A stretch of DNA of 64,000 nt from CAZAMB01 sp964501365 (GTDB lineage Bacteria; Planctomycetota; Phycisphaerae; UBA1845), in assembly GCA_964501365.1 (NCBI GenBank), contig CAZCST010000012.1, positions 62,001 through 126,000 of the forward strand. The letters run 5' to 3'. The position numbers were made by a program, and so were the translations under genes. The notes beneath the pieces were generated by a model, which saw only the letters and a list, made by a program, of their open reading frames with translations, was not told where the DNA came from and did not search any database. Of the stretch, positions 26,801 to 33,642 are shown piece by piece; positions within the stretch are counted from its first letter, which is position 1; each line of letters begins with the position of its first letter.

Positions 26801-27766
26801 TCCGAATACCACATCTTCGGCGGCGACAGGATAGTCCAGCGTGAAAATCAATTCTTCATCGGGATCAGTTCCAAGATCGCCGGTAATGCCGGATGTTCCA
26901 CCGCTACAAAAGGCTCTTTTCACGCCGGCGCCGATGTTGTCGAGGCTCACATATCCGGCAATGCCCGTTGCGGTTGGGTTGGTCGTGGCGTTGCGGTCGA
27001 TCTGTGTGCGCGCGGTCAGAACAAACCTGGCGGAATCGCCGTTCGGTTCCTTGGGTCGGATGCTGTTCGCACAAGTGGGAACCTGCGTGAGGGAATCAAG
27101 CACGATGCGACCGCCGTCATCGCATGAGAAGCGCCGCTTTACGTTGGTCACGCGAACCTGATACTCCGTGTTCTCCTGGGGGGTCGTGGTCAGAATCACC
27201 GTGGTGAAATCCTGCTGCAAGGCGGCTGCCGTTATTTTGATGTCGATATCCGCGTTGCCGTCGGGGTCGGCAATTTCATAGAAGGACTTCGTTTCAGCGG
27301 TGGCACGATCCATCTCCTGACTGAAGGTGAGGAGGATTTGCGTACTGCTCAGCGATACAGCACTTTCGAGGAATGGTTCTCGCTGCGTGGTTCCCTGGAA
27401 TCCCTGCGCCCCAATTGGGACTACGTGACCTGCGGAAAGAATCGCCCCGGAGTCACCGATCTCGACTCGATATTCCACGTCCTGCTGCTGGGCCGTCGCC
27501 AGGGTGGCCTCCATGTTGTCCGGAGACAGAATCGCATTATTGACTGGGAGCGGCTGTGCGTCGGGATCCATGATCAGGTAGCTGGCTGGGTTGGCGGCGA
27601 CCTCACCCACTGGCTCCTCAAATTGGACCAGCACGTAGTGCTCGCTGAGCGAGCGTACGTTCCTGATCTTGGGACTGCCGCTGCTGGCAGCGGGCTGGTT
27701 TCCGCAACTCGAAACCAAAGTGAGCATCGCAGCCGCCGACACCATCACCAACAAACTTCGCCTCAT
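20876..27766 (-). CDS. Giant lipoprotein with Ca-binding Asp repeats and a protective-antigen-like oligomerisation segment
   Basis: The 2296-residue product has a lipoprotein signal (RRSLLVMVSAAAMLTLVSSC). The first ~680 residues hold several Ig-like (Big_5-type) domains, for example VRAISTSNTEVVVSFSEPL. Residues ~690-815 are DTDGDGLTDAEE-type repeats. Residues ~819-1090 contain a Ser/Thr-rich alternating stretch (STLSVNHSRTVSTSVEST) and order of elements resembling the pore-forming region of binary toxin B proteins such as anthrax PA. Later come repeated GPNG-x-x-D...GDDVQ units, more Asp repeats and a Cys-rich C-terminus. The ATG at 27766 is chosen because AAGGAGGAAG precedes it; a TTG at 27784 is an alternative. 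It is probably surface-anchored. Confidence 0.85.
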   Translation of the reverse strand: MRRSLLVMVSAAAMLTLVSSCGNQPAASSGSPKIRNVRSLSEHYVLVQFEEPVGEVAANPASYLIMDPDAQPLPVNNAILSPDNMEATLATAQQQDVEYRVEIGDSGAILSAGHVVPIGAQGFQGTTQREPFLESAVSLSSTQILLTFSQEMDRATAETKSFYEIADPDGNADIDIKITAAALQQDFTTVILTTTPQENTEYQVRVTNVKRRFSCDDGGRIVLDSLTQVPTCANSIRPKEPNGDSARFVLTARTQIDRNATTNPTATGIAGYVSLDNIGAGVKRAFCSGGTSGITGDLGTDPDEELIFTLDYPVAAEDVVFGMHFLDFVADNPVLFISSDSSPNYNYVVNTTEIRAAFDMSGNNGDVIFSKMPTLPAGLKIDAIKLRETNSETWVYSVCGLAANRRLIDPTRNTAFFFGIPTVDTFGPKVVRAISTSNTEVVVSFSEPLNSDAANPINFTISPDLAVIDAKLSKFDTQVILTTAPQFVDVVYTVTATGVKDKAGNVVDPLHNSATFSYAGGPAGLGPDVLPRVAGAASTGNTGVLVTFTKPMGASAIVASNYVVVQQNVNPEVGALGVLSAAFLTPQHDAVQLTTVSQNEVTYLLRAVNVRDLFGNQIAPPQLLVDPATALFPGTPFSCGGAVCEGGFNNGNSCNPNQADPNADCKNGQANGTCVQPPCSPPDQDGDGLLDHVELRGYVVTVELTNGDKIERQVTSDLRVKDTDGDGLTDAEERRIGSDPRQVDTDDDQLTDWEEYNFVYSNTNDQDSDNDTIDDLLEVDFFKTNANLADSDGDGFTDDEELYVINRDPRIANLPQPGLAIGSIDLHLDEQFTYVDENGVVNTEESSTSSTLSVNHSRTVSTSVESTLEWFIKGSFEAGFEALPIKVSVKGGVEGGVTFGSAFQSSQESSEETTNAYEQSLSKGLSISNSTSFTRNVVGGRIDALVNLDNLSDVAFKLSNLEITVSAPDPDDRTSFVPVATLIPNKTLVTGEAQSYSIGVLDGASRGPIMFSSRDVFPALVEDLMRDPRGLLFEFANYDLTDEFDRNFAFASQAARDRTVGLVIDFGDGNPQRHLVAYAPVRFHQASCDPAANPGCDIVGGLAGFSNAGIPPFGGLGTPPGLPLEYVLEEVLQMRRGQPVITPMWLPQPSLVPETSETYVCIGGFNAGSECDHTQGDPNADCKNGIDNGVCSNAVAADGIIAGPNGISDSIAQGDDVQLIPYGIDGLPEDAVVINAGENGVLESGVRTGDVGAVITGYSTTKTCGPNTPSSIRTGPNGIVDTVRDPFSDDVQLLPFGSSQSFDADIIGPGANGFIDTAPAGDDVFIGPGIPCDGNADCVAPGVCDGQEVLFRFEHRSRGQFGRVWAVLVPDANLLGLDFRKVVLHPGESLNMAFIQDLDRDGLISDVEFLFGSSDTKQDTDGDGLDDFSEVRVGWEIGVEGGVLQRVFSDPRLADSDRDGLSDREEQDFRRVQCECVGGPDNGNACNRDIAAAAPAETEACRTGGTACMNVAGSPVTACSRIITDNRLDPRRRDTDDDFVADSDEVLGWLTQGAVIDPKNVIIAGADRDADTLACPLDVCIGGSKSGQPCQFQRDCPPQKLCTGGVNNGSACESDVDCNGPTPSTSGLCNATAASHVCNRTTCDDVQVIAVGTVGLNQRAVVVAPGPDGVLSTAAVAGDSLVSAGDLRAQTASLGDDQQIALVDPARALLNTPIGRTIIRPGVNGVVDSLPKGDDVVVVGQYLKITDPLSPDTDHDQISEGLERILGSDPRDPTDGGFLGDKDGDGLTDGQEEVVGWIVIANGGVPYDVHSNANAPDSDLDGLPDYAEFVLRTDPNNPDTDGDGLSDLDELSEAQIVSLVKFNDLFPSFVLDGDASAIYGTNPLSCDTDGDHLTDDFELLTGWNVTVPTDNGTSVFHVFTDPTNEDTDGDGLNDGGEYKHTYNSVLAPPTDPTDFDSDGDGRVDGKECANQSPVLTACTNPTTQSLATCTSNPLKGDKKVTIRYTQLTVDRGNDEVGGNTVDMSWRFQAQKSTESYPGAWYGVRTDRPSCEAVGADAWCYQGGYCSVPEGTDFVFQGPHCRYFGNTCTSDSQCASYGHCSLLTWFPCTATSQCPFNWAGETCQTAADQCIGGNEVVFSLQPGEGIFLNGEASQYNDCRSAECTGGPFAGQACDPFNVETTCCPRYCSGSNPSFACRSNSDCPRYCTGSASAFGCTNDAFCDSLVDGSVCGPQETCGPPVCTGIQCEAPFADNHVIYTKAFSYETLQYGFSVDIARLTDTSDAQQFSLTLVVEIVVE

Positions 27767-27933
27767 CACGACTTCCTCCTTCAATATGCGGTTCTTGTAC
27801 CGACGGACCGATTATGCTTCTTTCAACGGTCCTGCCTGTTTTCGTTCATTCCTATCAGATGCTGCTACTGTCACGTTTGGGGTTTTGTCCGCTCGCCGGA
27901 GGGATGATCCCTCGACCCTTTCATCCAAATCAG

Positions 27934-29397
27934 CTAGTTGCTGTTGTCGCCTGTGTCATCTTCCGGCGGCACACACACGCCGTCCTCGCACGTCTCGTTG
28001 TCACCACTGCAAGGGTTGCCGTCGCCGCAATCTTTGAAACACCCCGACTCGTGGCACGACTGGCCGGCATCGCAGGCGTCGCTGTCGAGGCACGCGGTTA
28101 CGCACCGCCCGCGCACGCAGATCTCCTGAGCGCCGGGGCAATGAATCAATTCGTTCTCGCAATCGGAGGACGCATTGCAAGTATCCTTCGTGCACGGGTC
28201 GCCGTCCTTGCATTCGCTGTCTTCGAAGCAACCGTCCTGACAGGCCCCGTCTCGGCATGCGCTGCCGGAATTGCAGTCCAGCGTATTGCGGCACTTTGGA
28301 AAGCACGTTCCTTGAAAACAGATTTCCGTCGATCCGCATATTGGAGTGGCCGGCTTGCATCCTGTCGCCGGTTCGCACTCATTCTTGGTGCAGGGATCGT
28401 TGTCATCGCAGAAGGTGGGGTCGCGGTCACAACTGTGGATGGAACAGTCTTCCAGCCCGCGCCATTCGTCTTCACATTCGCATTTGTTTGCCCCGACGCA
28501 CTTTCCATGCTCATTGCATTCCTTCAGTTGACGGCAGTGGAAAACGGCGCAGGGGATGCTTCCGACGCTCTCCCAGCCCGGGTCGCAGCGACAGGTGTTG
28601 GGGCCTACGCAGGTACCGTTATTACAATTGCGGAGTTCCTTGCAATTGAACTCATCGCAGGCGTCGCCTTCCCAGCCAGGTTCGCATTGGCAGTTATCAT
28701 TAAAGCAATGGCCGTGTTCGCATTCGCAATCTTTCTCGCCGTCGGCGTCGTCGTCTTTGTCATCCTTGTCCAGAATTCCGTCGCCGTCGTCATCGCTATC
28801 CTCGAGAAATTCAAGCCCATCGCCGTCTGCATCCGCATCCTTCGAATTCTCGATTCCGTCACCGTCGATGTCGCGGTCCTCGCCGTTTTCAACTCCGTCG
28901 CCGTCAACGTCCTTGTCAGCTCCGTTGGGTACACCATCGCCATCAACGTCTAAATCGTCGGCGTTTTTGATGCCGTCACCGTCGATATCCGGATCATTTG
29001 TGTTGGGTCGCCCATCACCATCGATGTCATGCTGTTGTGCAATCACCCCCAGGAAGTCACAGACACCGATGTCGCACCGTGTTCGCACCTCGACGAAGAC
29101 CCCGCCGACAGCAATACAGCCGTCCTCTTGAAGCTCCTGGCAGCAATTCAAATCAACGGCGCTGCAGTCGGCCCCAAAACAGCATGCTCCGGCAAGATTT
29201 GCGGATGGGCCGTCCGACTCAGCATCTGGGCCATTCGGGCCATTGCCGCCTGTCGCAACGTGGCCTGCGCTACCGTCGGTTGCACCGGGTTCGGATTTAG
29301 TAGGATTCGAGGTATCACAGTTGGCGGCGGTTAGGCAGACGATCAGCGATGCGATTACCCGACAAAATGCGGGCGCAATGAGGACCCTGACGTTAAT
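27934..29397 (-). CDS. Lipoprotein with Asp (TSP3-type) repeats and EGF-like Cys modules; unusual start
   Basis: The frame contains eight or so DIDGDGIKN-type calcium repeats in a row, followed by EGF-like and CDDNDPCTKNEC modules. Without extension the first usable start is a TTG at 29151 (405 residues), lacking any export signal. Reading upstream stays open to a stop at 29443-29445 and reveals NVRVLIAPAFCRV-IASLIVCLTAANC, which looks like a lipoprotein signal, but no ATG, GTG or TTG precedes it. An ATT at 29395-29397 would give 487 residues. So the gene uses a rare start, or a base is wrong, or the signal is decayed. It lies inside the putative island. Confidence 0.6.
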   Translation of the reverse strand: MNVRVLIAPAFCRVIASLIVCLTAANCDTSNPTKSEPGATDGSAGHVATGGNGPNGPDAESDGPSANLAGACCFGADCSAVDLNCCQELQEDGCIAVGGVFVEVRTRCDIGVCDFLGVIAQQHDIDGDGRPNTNDPDIDGDGIKNADDLDVDGDGVPNGADKDVDGDGVENGEDRDIDGDGIENSKDADADGDGLEFLEDSDDDGDGILDKDDKDDDADGEKDCECEHGHCFNDNCQCEPGWEGDACDEFNCKELRNCNNGTCVGPNTCRCDPGWESVGSIPCAVFHCRQLKECNEHGKCVGANKCECEDEWRGLEDCSIHSCDRDPTFCDDNDPCTKNECEPATGCKPATPICGSTEICFQGTCFPKCRNTLDCNSGSACRDGACQDGCFEDSECKDGDPCTKDTCNASSDCENELIHCPGAQEICVRGRCVTACLDSDACDAGQSCHESGCFKDCGDGNPCSGDNETCEDGVCVPPEDDTGDNSN

Positions 29398-29450
29398 ACT
29401 TCCGGTTCTAATCTTCCCCTCCGCTCCCAGAAAACTGGGTGCTTACGAAA

Positions 29451-29993
29451 TCAATCGGCCCAAATTGACTTCAAAGCCATAGCCGAGTGTACAGAACTAC
29501 CCCTAGAACTGCAAGAACGCAAAGGTACCAAATTGGATCTCTTTGGCCTTTTTTGAATCGCGCCAATCCATTTCAAATGCTTAAGACATGGCGGGAGAGA
29601 CAACGCCTGTGCGGGGATCCCGTCAAAGGGAAATTCCACCGAAGATTGGCGCGCAAGTCGATCCCCTGGGATCAAGGCCTGTCGAATACATGGTAGCTCG
29701 CTCGTTGGACGACCATCTTTGACGTAATAAACCTGAGCATGCCGCCAATACGAAGCTGTTAGCTCCGTAATAGTTAACCCATTGTGAGGGGTCGCCGGAA
29801 CCGGAATTGACCGTCCAGCGACCAGCAATTCCGCGAGGAGGCGATCATACGCTTGCCTGCTTGCAGGCGACCCAAATGGACCCAAGTAGAAGTCTCTTCC
29901 GTTCAGCGTGATGACAGCTTGTTTCGACGGCTTGTGATGACGGTATGCTGGTGTTCGCTCATTCTTCGTATTTGGCAGGCAACGCACTTCCAA
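29451..29993 (-). pseudogene. Truncated tyrosine-recombinase/integrase (N-terminal part only)
   Basis: Residues ~15-110 of this frame (HHKPSKQAVITLNGRDFYLG, then SRQAYDRLLAELL and TITELTASYWRHAQVYYVKD) match the N-terminal SAM-like DNA-binding region of planctomycete phage-type integrases. After PTSELPCIRQAL near 29700 the sequence no longer resembles an integrase, and the catalytic R...H-x-x-R...Y region is missing, so it is decayed. It lies 102 bp from the tRNA-Ala gene on the same strand, the normal place for an integrase of a tRNA-integrated element. The TTG at 29993 is a weak start. Confidence 0.7.
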
Positions 29994-30094
29994 AGCTCAA
30001 AGCCGGTAGACTACCGGATTTGTTGTGCTTCCAAGCCGCGCTGCCCAACACGAGCAGGTGCGCTAACTCTAGCGCTCGGCGTTACTTCCGTGAA

Positions 30095-30167
30095 TGGAGC
30101 CAGCGAGACTCGAACTCGCGACCTTCTGCATGCCATGCAGACGCGCTCCCAACTGCGCCATGGCCCC
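30095..30167 (-). tRNA. tRNA-Ala (anticodon GGC)
   Basis: The minus strand reads GGGGCCA at the 5' end and TGGCTCC plus a discriminator A at the 3' end, giving a complete 7-bp acceptor stem. The D-arm (GCGCAGTTGGGAGCGC), the anticodon stem TCTGC/GCAGA with loop ATGGCAT (anticodon GGC) and the T-arm (CGCGAGTTCGAGTCTCG-like) are all present. CCA is not encoded. It is 73 nt long. The gene is the likely attB of the island to its left. Confidence 0.95.
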
Positions 30168-30203
30168 TGGAAAGCTCGATTATGCACTCACGGCGACGTG
30201 GAA

Positions 30204-30632
30204 TCAACCCGGCGAAATTCTCAATGCGGTCAGCAGTCGCATGACCATTGCATTTGACGCCATTCCCGGCTGGATTGTTGCGATCTCGTCGACGGGAATC
30301 CAGCGCATGTCGGCCACTTCTTTTTCCGCCAGCCTGTATTCGCCGCCAACGTGATCGACCCTCCACACTCCCAAAATGTATCTGGTGTCCACGACGCGGA
30401 CCGCGCCGACGCGCTGCGTGGGCTCAACCGCGATGCCGAGTTCCTCGGCAAGCTCTCGAATGATCGCTCTTCGAGGCGTCTCGCCGGGTTCGACGTGTCC
30501 GCCGGGAAAACACCACGCGCCCGGCAGCGAAACGCAAGCCGCGCGCTGCACCATGAGGCAGGCTCCGTCGCGTTCCAGAACTCCGATGACGCCCCGGCGA
30601 ACCGGTCTGATGTTTTCGGGCTGGCGTGTCAT
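30204..30632 (-). CDS. Nudix hydrolase (MutT-like)
   Basis: The 142-residue protein has the full Nudix box: FPGGHVEPGETPRRAIIREL followed by AEELGI, matching G-x5-E-x7-R-E-U-x-E-E-x-G-U. Nudix enzymes cleave nucleoside diphosphates linked to another moiety, and small ones of this length often clean oxidised dNTPs or ADP-ribose derivatives; the substrate cannot be told here. The start at 30632 gives MTRQPENI. It sits immediately outside the tRNA-Ala gene on the same strand, so it probably belongs to the host backbone. Confidence 0.9.
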   Translation of the reverse strand: MTRQPENIRPVRRGVIGVLERDGACLMVQRAACVSLPGAWCFPGGHVEPGETPRRAIIRELAEELGIAVEPTQRVGAVRVVDTRYILGVWRVDHVGGEYRLAEKEVADMRWIPVDEIATIQPGMASNAMVMRLLTALRISPG

Positions 30633-30660
30633 GTCAGCGACAGAGGGAACTCGACGGCGG

Positions 30661-30699
30661 GAAAAAAAGCAAGGCGGCCCCGAGCAAGTCGGAGCCGCC
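30661..30699 (-). terminator. Rho-independent terminator of the pseudopilin gene
   Basis: On the minus strand GGCGGCTCCGA-cttgc-TCGGGGCCGCC forms an 11-bp stem (30673-30699) followed by TTGCTTTTTTT (30662-30672). It lies 28 bp past the stop of the pseudopilin gene. Confidence 0.85.
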
Positions 30700-30726
30700 T
30701 CGCAAATCTGGAAATCACGTGATCGG

Positions 30727-31689
30727 TTACGGATAGATCAGTGAGTCTGTGGATGCATAGGCGTTGGGTCCGGTTCCGAAGGACTCCTTGCCCGGATACG
30801 GATTGGTGGCCGGCGACTGGTGCGGCGAGTAACCGTGGATTCGATTGAACCCATCAATATCCCACTGTTCGCCCATCAGGGTATAGATGTTGTCGCTATC
30901 GATACCACCCAGCGGAGTCCGCAGGAAGGAGGAGTGGCCATCGGCGAACAGAGTGTTTTGACCATCGCCGTTGCTTTGGCCGCCGTGATTGGACGAATTG
31001 AACGGTCTCCAATCTTTCGGAGAGCTGTCCGTGCGAAGCGGCTGTCCGTTTGGTCCGCGAGTCATCGGGTCCAGATTGACATTCTTGTAATAGGGACCCT
31101 TGTCGGCCGCCATCACCTGGCGGTTATCCATGCCTTCGCGTGGTTGCGTATCGCGCGGGCCGAACGGTACCAGATAGCCGTAGCTGATGTTCTGGTAATC
31201 CGTAAAGTCATAATAGAGGTCGAGGTTTTCCGTGGGATCCTGGTCATCCGACGAGCTTGGGCAGACGAACTGCTTGACGGTAATGTCGCCCGAGCGAACC
31301 ATCATCCAATAGGCGCGAGTGACGGAGAGCGCGGTGCTTCCGGCCGAAGGGTCATTGACCGTTTCGGATTTGCTTTCCTTGTCTCGCTCAAACCCGACGC
31401 AGGTCAGATCATTCGGACCGTCACCCTTGCACAGGTAGTCAATGCCCTGTGCGCCGGTGCCAGTGGAAGCCCGCTTGCTGTAACCGGGAACCATCCACTT
31501 TTCTGTGTTTTCGTTGGCATAGATCTTGGCGGACGTTCCAATACCCTTGGTATTGGAGCCGCAAACCAGTCGTTTGCTCAATTCACGTGCCTTGGAAAGA
31601 CTTGGCAAGAGAATGGAGATCAAAAGAGCGATGATGGCGATAACCACCAGTAGCTCAATAAGCGTAAATGCTTTGAACCGTTTTTTCAT
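30727..31689 (-). CDS. Pseudopilin with prepilin N-terminal motif
   Basis: The 320-residue protein begins MKKRFKAFTLIELLVVIAII, a canonical class III prepilin leader with F-T-L-I-E. The C-terminal half includes a long Gly/Asn-rich segment (SNHGGQSNGDGQNTLFADGH) that fits the H-x9-DG feature of planctomycete DUF1559 pseudopilins. The ATG at 31689 has AGGAGG five to nine bases upstream; an earlier start would precede the leader. It is a single gene with its own terminator. It is likely processed by a prepilin peptidase and held at the inner membrane or assembled in a pseudopilus. Confidence 0.9.
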   Translation of the reverse strand: MKKRFKAFTLIELLVVIAIIALLISILLPSLSKARELSKRLVCGSNTKGIGTSAKIYANENTEKWMVPGYSKRASTGTGAQGIDYLCKGDGPNDLTCVGFERDKESKSETVNDPSAGSTALSVTRAYWMMVRSGDITVKQFVCPSSSDDQDPTENLDLYYDFTDYQNISYGYLVPFGPRDTQPREGMDNRQVMAADKGPYYKNVNLDPMTRGPNGQPLRTDSSPKDWRPFNSSNHGGQSNGDGQNTLFADGHSSFLRTPLGGIDSDNIYTLMGEQWDIDGFNRIHGYSPHQSPATNPYPGKESFGTGPNAYASTDSLIYP

Positions 31690-32199
31690 ACTGCCTCCTG
31701 TTTCATGTGTCCCAAGTGCGTACACGATGACGCACCATATCAACTGTTCAAGGTCTGCCTACACTGGTAGACCAGTCCCCGCTGGAGCTTCAAAAAGATG
31801 CGCAGCGGAGGAGAATCCGTAAGAACGAATATATGACAAACGGCAGGACATCGCCGGAAAGAATCCCGCGCATCAAGCGTGGACCGGTCCAGGGACCTTT
31901 ACTGGCGCGCAACTGCCAAAACAACTTTTTCTAAGAAACCGGGGTGTTGCTCCAAAAACTTCGCTGAGAAAGCAACTTCTGGTGGGCAGGTTTGGGGTTG
32001 ATAGAGGGTAAAATAGCAGTCTAAATCAGGATATTATTCGTATATATATCTATAAAATATTGCATACGCCGAAACGGCATCCCAAACGAACCTCCCACAT
32101 AACACCAACAAGTCTAATCGGACCTATCGGTAATGTCAACAGATTTCCTTGAAAACATTTGCGCGATTCTTGCGCAAATCACAAGAGGCTGAGCGGGCA
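31690..32199. other. AT-richer intergenic region upstream of the pseudopilin gene
   Basis: A 510-bp gap between minus-strand genes. It contains an AT-rich patch around 32031-32070 (TATATATATC) and a small hairpin at 32157-32179. It should hold the pseudopilin promoter, but no consensus is clear enough to call. No ORF is convincing. Confidence 0.5.
32157..32179 (-). terminator. Hairpin 3' of the DUF2617 gene
   Basis: ATTTGCGC-gattctt-GCGCAAAT is a perfect 8-bp inverted repeat about 20 bp past the DUF2617 stop on the minus strand, followed by GTTTTC. It is a weak intrinsic terminator candidate. Confidence 0.4.
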
Positions 32200-32766
32200 C
32201 TAGCTGAGCGGAATGCTCGGGCGGCCAATCTCGAATATTGATTGGGTCTTCAGGAGCGTAAGCTCGTCGGGGAACGCATGGAACGCATGAATATGAAGCT
32301 CATGGTCGCGGGCATCAAAATCAATAAAGGAAAACGGCGTCAATCCGCCCTGAGCCCGATCCTCGAAAGGAACGTACAAACCACGATTTTGGGCATAGTG
32401 AACATAGTCACGATGCGTGGCTGGGAAAAGCTGAGATGTCATTCTTTCAACCTGAGTTGAAAGGATGTACTTCAGGCCGTTGTCAAAGGACTGTGTGTGG
32501 TCGCGCTCACCACGGAACCGGAATGATGTCGCCAACCCACTCTTGGGAAGCAGGTCGTTTTCTTCCGTAATCAGCTCGGTAAGAATCTGGTTGCCAGCCT
32601 GGACCGTAACCACATGCGCAAGTGAGCAGACCCAGATTTCGGCTTGATAACGGGCCTGGCGAAGCCGCTTTACCCGATGAATTTGAAACAACTCAGGGTG
32701 AATCGGTCTCTGATAGAGGCAAAAGAGAAGCTCTTCCACCCTTTGTTTTGTTTGTTCTTTTTCCAC
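32200..32766 (-). CDS. DUF2617 family protein
   Basis: The 188-residue product has the planctomycete DUF2617 pattern: VEELLFCLYQRPIHPELFQI at the N-terminus, a central ITEENDLLP...RGERD, and near the C-terminus LHIHAFHAFPDELTLLKTQS. The role of the family is unknown. A TTG at 32778 opens the longest frame, but GAGG-ATAGCG precedes a GTG at 32766, which is the better start. It is a stand-alone gene divergent from a small exported protein. Confidence 0.7.
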   Translation of the reverse strand: MEKEQTKQRVEELLFCLYQRPIHPELFQIHRVKRLRQARYQAEIWVCSLAHVVTVQAGNQILTELITEENDLLPKSGLATSFRFRGERDHTQSFDNGLKYILSTQVERMTSQLFPATHRDYVHYAQNRGLYVPFEDRAQGGLTPFSFIDFDARDHELHIHAFHAFPDELTLLKTQSIFEIGRPSIPLS

Positions 32767-33040
32767 CGCTATCCTCAACGTAGAAAGTAGTTACGGCATC
32801 TGTTAGCTCATTATACGGGCCGTTTGCGCCAATTCCATGATTTTATTTTGCGAACGACAAATTCTCTCAAAAAAGCGCCATAACTGCCGAAAGTTCGGTT
32901 CGTAAGGATCAAAAAAGCCAGAAAATCGAGCCCGGAACGGGCAACCATCCGATAAGCTAACCATTTTAACAGCCATTGATTGCTTGAGACATCGGACCGT
33001 CGTTGTTTTCAAAGGCCCCCTGGTTATAATCCGCACTCCC

Positions 33041-33484
33041 ATGAAGCTACTCATTCACCTGTTTTTGCTTGCCGGGTTGTCCCCGGGAACGATTCTTCCT
33101 TCGTTCCTCACAGATCGACTCATTGCTCCTGTTCCTGCGAAGACCACGACGGTGGACAAAACCGAGAAAGTGCACTTTCCCGAAAGAAAGGCTCCTGAAA
33201 AGGGGTCTGACTCGTCCAAATCAGCGTCGCTGGTGCTCGAGGTTCCTTCCACCTATTCGGCAATCCGGCCAACGGCGTTCCAGTTCTCAAAGGGTGATTT
33301 TCGTGCCAGGATCATTCCACGGGATTGCACGGCGTCAAAGTTTGTGTGTCTCCTGAATTCAGACTTGGCCTTCGCGCCGGGCCTGAGACTGGCCGGAGCT
33401 TTCTTAACTGAGTTCTGCGACTGCCATCAACTGCTGATCACCGCGTTCCAGACACGCGCCCACGCCCCTCCAAGCGTCGATTGA
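33041..33484 (+). CDS. Small predicted exported protein, unknown
   Basis: The 147-residue frame from the ATG at 33041 starts KLLIHLFLLAGLSPGTILPS, a plausible signal peptide, followed by a Lys/Thr-rich stretch (AKTTTVDKTEKVHFPERK) and a short C-terminal part with four Cys (CTASKFVC, CDC). No domain is recognised and no ribosome site is obvious. It ends 158 bp before secDF on the same strand. It may be real but could also be chance coding. Confidence 0.4.
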   Translation: MKLLIHLFLLAGLSPGTILPSFLTDRLIAPVPAKTTTVDKTEKVHFPERKAPEKGSDSSKSASLVLEVPSTYSAIRPTAFQFSKGDFRARIIPRDCTASKFVCLLNSDLAFAPGLRLAGAFLTEFCDCHQLLITAFQTRAHAPPSVD

Positions 33485-33642
33485 ACGCGACCGAATTACA
33501 ACAGCGGTTCTGATCAAACTAATTCCGATGTTCATTGTTCAACAAAAGCGCCTGGCGCGCCCCCGGGATTTCGTTCCCAGGGTGAATCCAGAGTTAGTCA
33601 AGATTTGCAAAGGCTGAGGCCTTTCTGCGGGAGACGAATTCG

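Noticed and set aside
30082..30366. A minus-strand ORF of 94 codons containing HGAVGSASAWHAEGREFESR
   Set aside because: It is a translation through the tRNA-Ala gene, a well-known false ORF pattern.
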